Shown here: in pieces, positions 6,935-14,386 of the stretch | Layout of the letters: each line of letters begins with the position of its first letter | Numbering within the stretch: the stretch's first letter is position 1 | Assembly: GCA_038202795.1 (NCBI GenBank) | Contig: JBBREQ010000036.1 | Coordinates: forward strand, 1-20,750 | Length of the DNA stretch: 20,750 nt | Reading direction: 5' to 3' | Origin: PHET01 sp038202795 | GTDB lineage: Bacteria; Actinomycetota; Coriobacteriia; Anaerosomatales; PHET01 | Position numbers and translations under genes: made by a program | The notes under the pieces: generated by a model | Seen by the model: only the letters and a program-made list of their open reading frames with translations | The model's database searches: none | Told to the model about the DNA's origin: nothing

Positions 6935-8166
6935 GGCGTACCCGCCCCAAGGTACTGCGCCGTCTCCCGGAACAGCTGCTCGCCGAATATCCTGCCGCCC
7001 TGATCGGTAGTGTGACTGATGTCGGCGAAGTACTTCGACGGTATCTTGAAGGGGCCGGTGTTGGGGTCGACCAGCGGGAACCCGCCTTCCGAGACGACCC
7101 GCTTGAGGATCGCGAGGTTGGCCGAGTACTCCTTGGGGTCGACGAGCTCGTAGTCCTCGACGACCTCACGGTTGAGCGGCGACATGAAGAAGACCGCCTT
7201 CTTGTTGCGCGCCTCGAGCAGCTTGACCAGCTTGCGCAGGAAGACGACCTCGGAGTCGTTCGGAGCCAGTTTGTATGAGGAGTTCTCGGCGAATCGCGAT
7301 ATGGCGATCATGCGCTGCGTGGGCGGCATATCGTCCAGCGAGCCGAGCGTCTCGAACGGGTTGCTGTCCGCGGGCAGGCTCGTCAGGACACTTCGGGAAC
7401 TGATGAACCGGTCGGCGAGGACCTGCCGGGGCTTGCCACCGAACAGCCGACGGTCGAGCGCGTCACGCTCGCGCCACAGTAGCCAGCGCTTGCTCACGAC
7501 GCGGTCCACGCGCGAGACGCTGCCCGATGCCGAGGGCTTCACGCCGAGCAGTGTTGCCTCGTCGGGCGAGATGTCGACGTCGAGCAGCCGCGGAATCTCC
7601 GAGTAGCGCATGACCGACTTGCCGCGCGTCTTCGGGTTGAAGGTGTGGTATGTCAGCTGCACGTACACGACATCGACGTCGTCGGCGATGGCTTTGGCAA
7701 TGAAGTACTCATCGGCGAGGAACTGGCCGTTGCTCGCAAGGTTGTAGGTTCGGTTAAGCCAGCCCGCACGATTCCCTGCGGCTTCGAACGCGGCGGGAAA
7801 CGTGCTCGCGGGATCCTTGATCCGGTGGCCCCACGTGGGCGACGCGCCGAGGAACGCGACTGCCTGCTTGTCGCCGCCCCCGATCGTCGCCGCATGGATC
7901 GATGCCGCGAAGTCGGCCAGGGACGCCGTGGGCAGCGTGCGCGGCAACCGGTAATGGCGCTCGTAGGTGCTGGCCGGCGTGAGGGTGCGTGCGACGGCGC
8001 CGTCGACTGCGACGAGAAAGGCGACGCACAGCGCAATGCGAAGCAGCAGCCTGGGCCACGTCAGTCGCCGTTTTGGCGCTTGCCCCGACAGCTCGTCTCG
8101 GTCCGGTGAGAAGAAGGCTTCGGCGCCGATTGCAGGTTCGTTCGTGTCACGTCGCGCGTCGGCCAA
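6931..8166 (-). CDS. Membrane-anchored DltD/AlgJ-like SGNH acyltransferase
   Basis: Probable extracytoplasmic transferase that receives the acyl group and places it on a polymer. The 411-aa protein has a 38-residue cytoplasmic N-terminus, one membrane segment at about 39-57 and a large outer domain. In that domain FLGASPTWG carries a nucleophile-like Ser109 in the SGNH block I position, YNLASNGQ (about 141-148) fits block II, and ADISHTTDQGG supplies Asp382 and His385 spaced D-x-x-H as in block V. AlgJ, AlgX and DltD share this arrangement. The start is TTG at 8166, supported by a GGAAGGGGGA tract just upstream and the absence of a nearby in-frame ATG or GTG. It is the first gene of the acylation cassette and overlaps the MBOAT gene by 4 nt. 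Assignment between AlgJ-like and DltD-like is uncertain. Confidence 0.85.
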   Translation of the reverse strand: MADARRDTNEPAIGAEAFFSPDRDELSGQAPKRRLTWPRLLLRIALCVAFLVAVDGAVARTLTPASTYERHYRLPRTLPTASLADFAASIHAATIGGGDKQAVAFLGASPTWGHRIKDPASTFPAAFEAAGNRAGWLNRTYNLASNGQFLADEYFIAKAIADDVDVVYVQLTYHTFNPKTRGKSVMRYSEIPRLLDVDISPDEATLLGVKPSASGSVSRVDRVVSKRWLLWRERDALDRRLFGGKPRQVLADRFISSRSVLTSLPADSNPFETLGSLDDMPPTQRMIAISRFAENSSYKLAPNDSEVVFLRKLVKLLEARNKKAVFFMSPLNREVVEDYELVDPKEYSANLAILKRVVSEGGFPLVDPNTGPFKIPSKYFADISHTTDQGGRIFGEQLFRETAQYLGAGTP

Positions 8167-8378
8167 GCTCCCCCTTCCCGGTCCCCATGGATCCCCCGAA
8201 GTGCCTCCGCGTCGAATGGTACCTCATGCTGCGCCACGGGCCGGACCGAGACCAGAGCCGTTCGCAACAAGGCGCAGGCGCACGTGCCCGCCGCGCTGCA
8301 AGGCATTGTGGCCCACTTGCCGTTCCCGCGCCTCGACACATCGGAGGAACTCGGTCTTGCGCGAGCCTCGACGAGCGC
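8167..8378. other. 212-nt gap upstream of the acylation cassette
   Basis: This is the longest gap in the 8-18 kb part and the only one directly before the TTG of the cassette's first gene, so the cassette promoter is expected here. I see no convincing -35/-10 pair, no terminator-like hairpin and no credible small gene; short open frames across it are out of frame with neighbours and lack SD sites. Confidence 0.4.
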
Positions 8379-9683
8379 CTACCGCACCTTCACATAGTCG
8401 TACTTCTTCGACCAGATGGCGAGATGCTGAGTATCGGCAACTGCGTACGCTCGCAGTCGCCATCTCCCTGACTTTGGGAGTTTCATCTTCGCCCTATAGC
8501 GAGTTGTTCGCCTGTCGTTGTAGGTCTTGGCCGTAACAAAGCCCGCGGGCTTCCATGTGCCAGCGACCTTCTGGTACTTATATATGCGCACGGCTTTCAG
8601 CCCACTCGAGTGCGTCGGGCGGAGGGTCCCCCGGATGGTGTAGCTTCTGCTGCGCCTCATCGTCTTGGGCGCCACCGGTGCACCAACAGCGCGTGCGTTC
8701 GCAACGAACGTCGCTGTGATGGTGTGATCGGATCTCACGTACTTGAACGTGTAGGTTTTCACCGCGCCCACAGACACTCCGTCTACCTTCACGTCATCCA
8801 CTCGGTACCCGCGATTTGGCTTGACGGCGAATGCCGGACTGTCCGTGCCGTAGGCGACGATCTGGGGGGTGTTGGGCGAGATGGAACCGTGCTTACCAGA
8901 AGTTGGCACGATTACGGTGCTGGAGGCTGGGTCGCTCATTGGGTCGCCGAAGTACGTGCGATAAATCGTCGAGAAGTTCATGTTGCCCGGAATAGACGGG
9001 TTGTAGACGTAGAGCTTGAAGGTCGCAAGGTTCTCTGGGTACAGAACAGTTCCGTACGTCGCATCCTCGTAGATGGTCTTCCTCATACCCGGCCGCCAGG
9101 TCGGAAAGCTCGGGTGACCTTCACCGTAGCTCGAGAGGAGACGCGCTCCATGCCACAGTTGGTTGCCGAAACCGGGGTAGCGATTGGTTGCGACTGGGTT
9201 GGTCGTCGGGTAGACGAGGCTACCTGGCACACCCGCACCCACCGCGCGTGCTAGGGTCTTGGCACTCGCTGCCTTCGTCAGGAGACTCTGCTCCTTTTGC
9301 AGCATCGTCAGCATTACCTTGGGACTGATCTGCCAAGCCTGGCAAGCCTCCCAGATGATCTGAGACGCGGGCTTGGGCGCCTCGCCCACGTCGGGGGTGC
9401 TGTTCAAGTTGTCCACCCTAGTGCTCAGCGTGATGACTTCATCGTGGTCCGATGTAACCAGCGACTTCAGGGGGCCCTGCTGCACTTCAAGAAACGCCTG
9501 GACATCCGCAGCCGACATGGAGTCGAAGTCGCGCATGTTGCCATCCGAGATAATCTCCTCGGGATTGAAGCCAACGGCTTGTGCATAAGCTGCATTCCCG
9601 AAAGTCAGGCATGCTACAGCAGCCATTGCGATGAGTGTGCGCGACATCGATAGCGCTCGGCGGCTCAAAAAGGTCGCATCCAC
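8379..9683 (-). CDS. Secreted lysozyme-like protein with InlB-type repeat
   Basis: Probable exported cell-wall hydrolase or wall-binding protein. The 434-aa protein has a signal peptide (basic start, hydrophobic stretch about 16-32, cleavage near AYAQA). Its N-terminal domain (about 35-245) contains ISPKVMLTMLQKEQSLL near residues 119-135. This is the helix pattern of lysozyme-fold proteins in which the Glu (131) is the likely acid catalyst, and it is followed by GFGNQLWHGARLL. Residues about 256-330 resemble a divergent InlB B-repeat (GSISPNTPQ, GYRVDDVKVDG, then HTITATF). The last 90 residues form a basic beta-rich domain with RGTLRPTHSSG and RAYAVADTQH. The start is GTG at 9683 with AAAGGG 5 nt upstream. 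Catalytic activity is inferred, not proven by the motif. Confidence 0.8.
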   Translation of the reverse strand: MDATFLSRRALSMSRTLIAMAAVACLTFGNAAYAQAVGFNPEEIISDGNMRDFDSMSAADVQAFLEVQQGPLKSLVTSDHDEVITLSTRVDNLNSTPDVGEAPKPASQIIWEACQAWQISPKVMLTMLQKEQSLLTKAASAKTLARAVGAGVPGSLVYPTTNPVATNRYPGFGNQLWHGARLLSSYGEGHPSFPTWRPGMRKTIYEDATYGTVLYPENLATFKLYVYNPSIPGNMNFSTIYRTYFGDPMSDPASSTVIVPTSGKHGSISPNTPQIVAYGTDSPAFAVKPNRGYRVDDVKVDGVSVGAVKTYTFKYVRSDHTITATFVANARAVGAPVAPKTMRRSRSYTIRGTLRPTHSSGLKAVRIYKYQKVAGTWKPAGFVTAKTYNDRRTTRYRAKMKLPKSGRWRLRAYAVADTQHLAIWSKKYDYVKVR

Positions 9684-9741
9684 TTGAACCCTTTCTCGAT
9701 TTATTCACGAGCAGGAAGGCAGACCACGCCCGCCACCCCGA

Positions 9742-9747
9742 AGTATA
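9742..9747 (-). promoter_or_regulatory. Candidate -10 element (TATACT) upstream of the lysozyme-like gene
   Basis: Minus strand TATACT, 5 of 6 matches to the -10 consensus, 58 nt before the GTG at 9683 in an 89-nt gap. I see no good -35 element at 16-18 nt spacing. Confidence 0.3.
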
Positions 9748-9772
9748 CCGTGACCCCCGCCAGTGCTCGATC

Positions 9773-10849
9773 CTACGGTTTGAACCGCGCAATCGAGCCG
9801 GATCGCGTGACCTTGGTGCCGCGCGCATTCGAGGTGCGCTTCATGATGCGGATGATCCGTTTGGCCGATTCCCCTTTGACCACCTTGGGTCTGCCGTTGG
9901 CGATGTAGCACGGCACCGCAGTGACCTCCGTGGGGCCTTTGGGGCCAAGCGTGACACGAAGGATCATCGAATCGCGGCCCATGGAGCTGCCTGGTGAAAA
10001 GACGAAGTTGCCGAGAGAATAGGCGATCAGCCCCTTCTTGTAGTATTCGACACCCTGAACCACGTGCGGGTGGTGCGACAGCACGAGGTCAGCGCCGGAG
10101 CGCACCGCCATGCGTCCGAAAGATACTTGGCGGCTCGTTGGGTAGTATGAGCGTTCGATACCCCAGTGAAACGACACGATGACGTAGTCAGCGTCCTTGG
10201 CAGCACGCTTGATCGCTCGCTGCGCTGTGGTGCTGCTCATCGTGTACGCGGTCCCCGACCGAGATGGAGTCGCCAGAAACGACGAGGGCCCTATCTGAGA
10301 GAAGGCGAGATAGGCGATCTTCGCACCGTTGCGCTCGATGATCGCTGGTTTGAACGCGGCCTTGCGGTCTTTGCCCGCCCCCGCGTGGGCTATGCCGGCC
10401 TTGTCGAGCGTGCGGATCGTGTCTTTGAGCGCAAGCGAACCGTAGTCGCGCGCGTGGTTGTTGGCCAAGTCAAGGAAGTCGAACCCAGCGTACTTCAACC
10501 CCCGCACCGCGCGCGGAGTGCCACGAAACGTGAACGTCTTGCCCGGCACCGCGCTGCCGCGCCCAGAGAGAGCGGTCTCGAGGTTGCCTACCGTCACATC
10601 GGCGCCGCGCAGTATCTTCGCGGTCGAGGAGAAAGGTGCCTTGGGGCCTTGGGAGGATACGAGCCGGGCAACCGACCCGGAGAAGTGAATGTCGCCGACC
10701 GCCGCCACGGTGATGGTGGGCGGCGCCGTCTCGGTTGGAGTGGTGGTGGCGTGCGCTACAGCCGGTGTCACCGCGGCAGCAAAGCACGCGACCACCGCGA
10801 TCGCACAGCAAAAACGCCTCGTGCGGAAAGGTATTCGCAAAGCGCCCAC
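9773..10849 (-). CDS. CapA/PgsA-family exported protein (metallophosphatase-like)
   Basis: Member of the CapA family (YwtB/PgsA), associated with poly-gamma-glutamate or capsule biosynthesis and carrying a calcineurin-like metallophosphatase fold. The 358-aa protein has a signal peptide (basic LRIPFRTRRF, hydrophobic stretch to about 32) and a Thr-rich linker. The family motifs follow in order: AAVGDIHFSG (49-58), GNLETALS (89-96), LANNHARDYG (128-137), SFHWGIERSYYPT (226-238), SHHPHVVQG (258-266) and YSLGNFVFS (277-285). The start is GTG at 10849 with GAAGGAG about 8 nt upstream; in-frame sequence up to 10990 lacks an SD and a signal-like composition. No pgsB or pgsC partners are visible, so polyglutamate synthesis is not supported here. 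A role in envelope polymer metabolism is the safer reading. Confidence 0.9.
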   Translation of the reverse strand: MGALRIPFRTRRFCCAIAVVACFAAAVTPAVAHATTTPTETAPPTITVAAVGDIHFSGSVARLVSSQGPKAPFSSTAKILRGADVTVGNLETALSGRGSAVPGKTFTFRGTPRAVRGLKYAGFDFLDLANNHARDYGSLALKDTIRTLDKAGIAHAGAGKDRKAAFKPAIIERNGAKIAYLAFSQIGPSSFLATPSRSGTAYTMSSTTAQRAIKRAAKDADYVIVSFHWGIERSYYPTSRQVSFGRMAVRSGADLVLSHHPHVVQGVEYYKKGLIAYSLGNFVFSPGSSMGRDSMILRVTLGPKGPTEVTAVPCYIANGRPKVVKGESAKRIIRIMKRTSNARGTKVTRSGSIARFKP

Positions 10850-11012
10850 GGATTCGCTCCTTCTCCGAGCGGCCGGAATATCGATGCGCCGGTGCACCGC
10901 GACGGCCCTGTGCGCCGATTCTCGCACATCGCGCGAGGGATTCGCAGAGAACTGAGCTGCGCACGGCATTGGAGTGAGCCCCCACGTCATCCTGAGCGTC
11001 TTACGGCGGTAC

Positions 11013-12026
11013 CTACTTGGTGCACCAGGCAGGCTGGCTTCCGCTGCCGAGGAACCGGCGCTGCTTCCCCGTCAGGTTCATCGTCCAGATTCCAGCGCGG
11101 GCGTCGCTCGAGACGCTCTTGGAAGTGAGCACCATCTGGAGCGCGATTCGTGTGCTAGCCGGAGAGAACGATGGATCGAGGTACAACTCGTGATACGCCG
11201 AGGTGACCCGCCTCTGTGAGTGGGTCGCGGCATCGACCACGTAGAGGTCAGAGTACCCCGACCCATACCCGTCCTTGTTGGACCCGAAGGCGATCCACTT
11301 GCCGTTCTTCGACCAATCCAGACCCCGCGCTGCGGGCGTCCAGTTCCCGCCGTCAACAATCGCCCACCTCAACGAACCGGTGCTCAAGTGGGCAACGGCT
11401 ACGTCGTAGCCGGAGTCCCCGCCGTCATCGAAGTACCTCGGTCCGCCGCTGAATGCCAGATCCGCCCCGGTGCGAGAGAACCGCGGTAGATACTGGTGCA
11501 CCCCCCACAAGGCACCGCCTTCGTCCGTCGACCAGTCGAAGGGGTTCTTGAGCTCACCGGACAGCGTGCCGGACGTGGTGCGCTTGTGGATGACAACCCC
11601 ACCTTGTCCCTTGAAGTTCTGGGAGCAGAGGGCGAACTTCTTGCCGTTCGGCGACACGTCCCCGTCAATCGGAAGCTGCGAAAAGCCACGAGCGATCAGC
11701 TTGCTCTTTCGAGTCACGGCATCGATCTTCATCAGATCCCACGACTCGATGGTGCCGTTGATGGGATCGTGCGTGACGCTCGCCCGCCGACTGAAATAGA
11801 TTGTCCGCCCGTCGGGCGCCCAGAAGGGCCGCGCCTCCAGCTTCGACGTCTTCTTGAGTCGGTGCTTCTTTGCACCACTCGACTTCATCAGCCACAGATC
11901 GCCTCCCTTGACGTAGGCAATCGTTCCAGAGGATGCCGGCTTCGCGGCAGCCGAACAGACGAAGGGACCGAATGCCGAGCCAAGAATCACGGCAAGTGAA
12001 AGACCGATCCAAGTCACTCGATTCAT
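11013..12026 (-). CDS. Secreted TolB-like beta-propeller protein
   Basis: Exported 337-aa protein with a signal peptide (MNRVTWIGLSLAVILGS, cleavage around CSAAAKP). The mature part contains repeated PD40/TolB-type blades with motifs such as FWAPDGRTIYFS, VSPNGKKFAL, PRFSRTGADLAFSG, LDWSKNGKWIAFGS and PSFSPASTRIAL, each about 45-60 residues apart. Each marks a strand turn of a six-bladed propeller. Proteins of this type bind partners or carbohydrates outside the membrane, and no catalytic residues are visible. ATG at 12026 follows AAGGT closely, with GGGGGT about 9 nt upstream. It sits among other secreted proteins with no recognisable TolA, Pal or other Tol partner, so the resemblance is to the fold and not to the Gram-negative Tol system. 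Confidence 0.8.
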   Translation of the reverse strand: MNRVTWIGLSLAVILGSAFGPFVCSAAAKPASSGTIAYVKGGDLWLMKSSGAKKHRLKKTSKLEARPFWAPDGRTIYFSRRASVTHDPINGTIESWDLMKIDAVTRKSKLIARGFSQLPIDGDVSPNGKKFALCSQNFKGQGGVVIHKRTTSGTLSGELKNPFDWSTDEGGALWGVHQYLPRFSRTGADLAFSGGPRYFDDGGDSGYDVAVAHLSTGSLRWAIVDGGNWTPAARGLDWSKNGKWIAFGSNKDGYGSGYSDLYVVDAATHSQRRVTSAYHELYLDPSFSPASTRIALQMVLTSKSVSSDARAGIWTMNLTGKQRRFLGSGSQPAWCTK

Positions 12027-12059
12027 ACCTTCGCACCCCCAGTTCCAGACCCGCGGAAT

Positions 12060-12079
12060 CCGGTCGAGTCACCGACCGG
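12060..12079. repeat. 7-bp perfect hairpin between two secreted-protein genes
   Basis: CCGGTCG (12060-12066) and CGACCGG (12073-12079) around a 6-nt loop. It is 38 nt past the stop at 12117 and 34 nt before the ATG at 12026. There is no T-run, so it may be a weak terminator or an operator-like site. Confidence 0.3.
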
Positions 12080-12116
12080 CCTGTCTCGATGCCCCCTCCG
12101 GCGCCGCCGATCACCC

Positions 12117-12791
12117 TCAGTACTTCAAGTACGACTTCGGGATTGAGTAGCGACGCTCACCGTCCGCGAAGGAGCCGAGAGATCCGGCCTCGTAGATGAC
12201 CGTCATCCCCTTCTTGGTCCAGTAGTACTGGTGCTTGGCCAGCCCTGTCGCGGAGGACTCGGGCCTTTCATACAACCCCTGCTGGCTCCAGTTGAGCCGC
12301 CAGTAGCCCTGAGCCTTTCTGTTGGCCGAGGAGTACTTCGTTTTGCTCTTGAATGCCTTCGCCAGGGTGATCTTCTTCCCCCAATAGAGGTTGAATGACG
12401 TGTAGTTCTTGTCCGGATGAGGGCCGCCGCCCCACCAGTCTTCGGTGTAGAGAATGCTCAGCTTCCCACCCGAGGAGTACAGCACTTTCGGAGTGATCTT
12501 GAAGTAGTAGTCGTCGGGCGATGCTTCCGGCATGTACTCCAGATCCTCAGCGTACATGCTCACCGCCTCCTGATTCGTGGCATAGGCGGCCTTGGCGTAC
12601 TTCTTCATCTCCGCGTTGGCCTTCTTGTACTTGCTGCCAGCGACCGAGTAGTACTTGATCCTGTGGTTGCCCTGGTAGTAGTGCGTGGTCACCTTTGGTT
12701 TGGCTACCGCGGTATCGGGCGAAACCAGGATCCCGACTGACAGGACCATGCATAGCGCAAACACCCAAGCGATCATCCTATCCGTCTTCAC
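12117..12791 (-). CDS. Exported DUF3298/RsiV-like protein
   Basis: Exported 224-aa protein with a signal peptide or anchor (MKTDRMIAWVFALCMVLSVG, cleavage near TAVAKPK). The mature region matches the DUF4163-DUF3298 layout. A first half (about 35-95) ends in a YYFKITPKVLY strand. Then come KLSILYTEDWWGGGPHPDKNY (109-129), SFNLYWGKKITLAKAFK (about 132-148) and a C-terminal QYYWTKKGMTVIY...FADGERRYSIPKSYL. These are the hallmark positions of DUF3298, found in RsiV (lysozyme-binding anti-sigma factor) and PdaC (polysaccharide deacetylase). There is no cytoplasmic anti-sigma segment, as the N-terminus is only a signal, and no neighbouring sigma factor. A free ligand-binding version is therefore likely. 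The start is GTG at 12791 with AAAGG 6 nt upstream. Confidence 0.8.
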   Translation of the reverse strand: MKTDRMIAWVFALCMVLSVGILVSPDTAVAKPKVTTHYYQGNHRIKYYSVAGSKYKKANAEMKKYAKAAYATNQEAVSMYAEDLEYMPEASPDDYYFKITPKVLYSSGGKLSILYTEDWWGGGPHPDKNYTSFNLYWGKKITLAKAFKSKTKYSSANRKAQGYWRLNWSQQGLYERPESSATGLAKHQYYWTKKGMTVIYEAGSLGSFADGERRYSIPKSYLKY

Positions 12792-12876
12792 GAATTGCCT
12801 TTCTTGGAATCGACACCGACTACCTGGACGTGCGCGATTTCTGACATCATCGGCCTGAGTGCCCCCACAATCGGAG

Positions 12877-13302
12877 TCAGTCAGCGTAGAGACTCGCATC
12901 CACCTTGCGGATGTAGCGGTACCGCTTGCCCTGCGGGTCGGTCTTCCAGGCGTAATCCACAGAGCCAATCGGGCACCATGACTCCTTCGAGAAGTAGCGA
13001 ACAAACGCCGAGTAGCCCACGCGCTTGTAGGTACCGCGCTTTGATGCGATCCGGAACCGGTTCTTGGTCTTGTTGCCACGAAACACATACACCTTCGAAC
13101 TGCTGTCCAACTGCGATACAGAGACGCGGGTCTTCATTGAGAACTGTGTCTTCGACGCTGACTTCGGCTTGCAAAACTCGATGAGTGCGCCGGATAGATA
13201 CTTGGCGGAGGCCATCGATGGCCCAACAACCCCTATGGCGAGCGCCGCAAGCACCGCAGCCACCACCAGCGTCTTCGACCGTGTCCAGCAATCGCGACTC
13301 AT
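12877..13302 (-). CDS. Small secreted protein, intact member of a local paralogue pair
   Basis: No named family recognised. The 141-aa protein has a clear signal peptide (basic MSRDCWTRSK, hydrophobic run to about residue 29, cleavage near SASAK). The mature chain is basic and beta-rich, with FRGNKTKNRF, KRVGYSAFVRYF, SVDYAWKTDPQGKRYRYIRK and the ending DASLYAD. Two cysteines (CKPK and WCPIG) could form a disulphide. The ATG at 13302 has GAGGGAG about 6 nt upstream. The second half is clearly related to the frame at 14387-14641, which has lost its 5' end. It may be an extracellular binding module. The stop lies 85 nt before the DUF3298 gene. Confidence 0.78.
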   Translation of the reverse strand: MSRDCWTRSKTLVVAAVLAALAIGVVGPSMASAKYLSGALIEFCKPKSASKTQFSMKTRVSVSQLDSSSKVYVFRGNKTKNRFRIASKRGTYKRVGYSAFVRYFSKESWCPIGSVDYAWKTDPQGKRYRYIRKVDASLYAD

Positions 13303-13418
13303 AGTGCGCTCCCTCGCCCATTAGGGCTGCTTGGCTGAAGCCGAGCCCATGGGACCTTCCCCATGTACTTGGCCACGGTGCTGCCGGCACCGCATGCTGT
13401 GCGACAACCCGCTCGAAC

Positions 13419-13431
13419 GCCCTAGCAGGGC
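13419..13431 (-). terminator. Small hairpin after the 13445 stop codon
   Basis: GCCCT (13419-13423) and AGGGC (13427-13431) with a 3-nt loop, 13 nt past the stop. No T-run follows, so terminator function is doubtful. Confidence 0.2.
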
Positions 13432-13444
13432 TGTGACCCCACTA

Positions 13445-14236
13445 TCAACGCCAGACACTGAGGCCCTTCGCGTACTTCATCCTTCGGGCATCGGCGCCCT
13501 TGATGGTGCACGTCCACACCTTGTACATCACGCGCGCATCGTTGTACGGCATCGCGGAGTTCTCGAACGAAAGGAAGTGTCCGTCGGGCGAAACTTCAGG
13601 CGTCCCCGACCACCACTCCCAACTTCCGACGGTCCCCGGGGCGCGGAAGTACGAAAGGGTTTCACCGGTCGAGCGGAGTTGGACTGTGACCATGTTCTGA
13701 CTATCCACGCTAACGGTGTATCGGCGCTGCCCGTACGTCGCCTTGGCCCGGAGGTCCGCGCCGTATTTAGGTGTCCCACCGTAGTAGCGCTTCTTCTTAC
13801 CGGTCCGAGCATCGACGACGTACTTGACGAGCTTGTAGTCGGCGGTCTCTATGCGGACGACCGCATGGTACTTGTCCTTCCAGCCCCACAGCTCGCCGGT
13901 ACGGTTCTTGAAGACAAGGTGGGCCTTTCCCTTGGGGTATGTCGCGATTCGCAGCTCTTCCGTCTGTCCGGCCCGGTCGCTGCGGTGGGTGCCCTCAAGC
14001 GCGACTGCATGCCGCCCAGGCCCGAACGAGAAGCTGCGGGCGGGGACCGTCGTCAGGCGCAGGCCCTTGATCGCAAGCGCGCGCCTGCCCGTCCAGCAGT
14101 TGTAGGAGTAGAGGCCTTTGCCGCCAGTCTGCATGAGCTTCGCATCATGATTGGCAAGCGCCACGCTCGGCGCGCCGAGAGCAAACAAACAGACAAGAAC
14201 GAACGGCACTGCAGCTCGACCAGCACGTGTGAACAC
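13445..14236 (-). CDS. Secreted beta-propeller-like protein of unknown function
   Basis: Exported 263-aa protein. The signal peptide is MFTRAGRAAVPFVLVCLFALG with cleavage around ALANHD. The mature part is beta-rich with blade-like repeats (KYVVDARTGKKKRYYGG, YTVSVDSQNMVTVQL) and a PD40-type motif TPEVSPDGHFLSFEN close to the end, suggesting a TolB/WD40-like partial propeller. Two cysteines (YNCWTG and WTCTIK) lie near the ends and could pair. The start is GTG at 14236 because AAAGGGGGA lies 5-6 nt upstream and the signal peptide then begins directly. The in-frame ATGs farther up have no SD. It may be related in fold to the propeller protein encoded at 11013-12026, but the sequences are not close. 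Function is unknown. Confidence 0.75.
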   Translation of the reverse strand: MFTRAGRAAVPFVLVCLFALGAPSVALANHDAKLMQTGGKGLYSYNCWTGRRALAIKGLRLTTVPARSFSFGPGRHAVALEGTHRSDRAGQTEELRIATYPKGKAHLVFKNRTGELWGWKDKYHAVVRIETADYKLVKYVVDARTGKKKRYYGGTPKYGADLRAKATYGQRRYTVSVDSQNMVTVQLRSTGETLSYFRAPGTVGSWEWWSGTPEVSPDGHFLSFENSAMPYNDARVMYKVWTCTIKGADARRMKYAKGLSVWR

Positions 14237-14270
14237 CGCGTCCCCCTTTGCCAGTATGGTCCCCGAGCGC

Positions 14271-14276
14271 ATGATA
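14271..14276 (-). promoter_or_regulatory. Candidate -10 element (TATCAT) upstream of the 13445-14236 gene
   Basis: Minus strand TATCAT (5 of 6 to the -10 consensus), preceded by GCGG as in the TATCAG of the lysC promoter candidate, 34 nt before the GTG. No convincing -35 element. Confidence 0.25.
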
Positions 14277-14386
14277 CCGCGAACGGCTTCTCGCGTGGGC
14301 CGTCCGCTGGAGACGCTTGCCGGCAACGACGAGTTCGTCGTCGCCACGGCCGAACCCCCGACTAGAGTCGCCCGCCCGACACACGC

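Noticed and set aside
5684..7003. Plus-strand open frame of 439 codons opposite the MBOAT gene
   Set aside because: Composition is rich in Arg, Asp, His and Glu as expected of a reverse-strand shadow, and the minus strand encodes a clear MBOAT protein.
4411..8166. Canonical dlt operon (D-alanylation of teichoic acid)
   Set aside because: The MBOAT is AlgI-like, and DltA (ligase) and DltC (carrier) are absent, so D-alanine transfer is not supported by the window.
8224..8463. 79-codon minus-strand frame partly filling the gap before the acylation cassette
   Set aside because: It overlaps the end of the 8379-9683 gene out of frame, has no SD and shows no signal peptide or motif.
9773..10849. 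Poly-gamma-glutamate synthesis locus
   Set aside because: Only the CapA-like gene is present; no ligase (PgsB/CapB) or PgsC partner is in the window.
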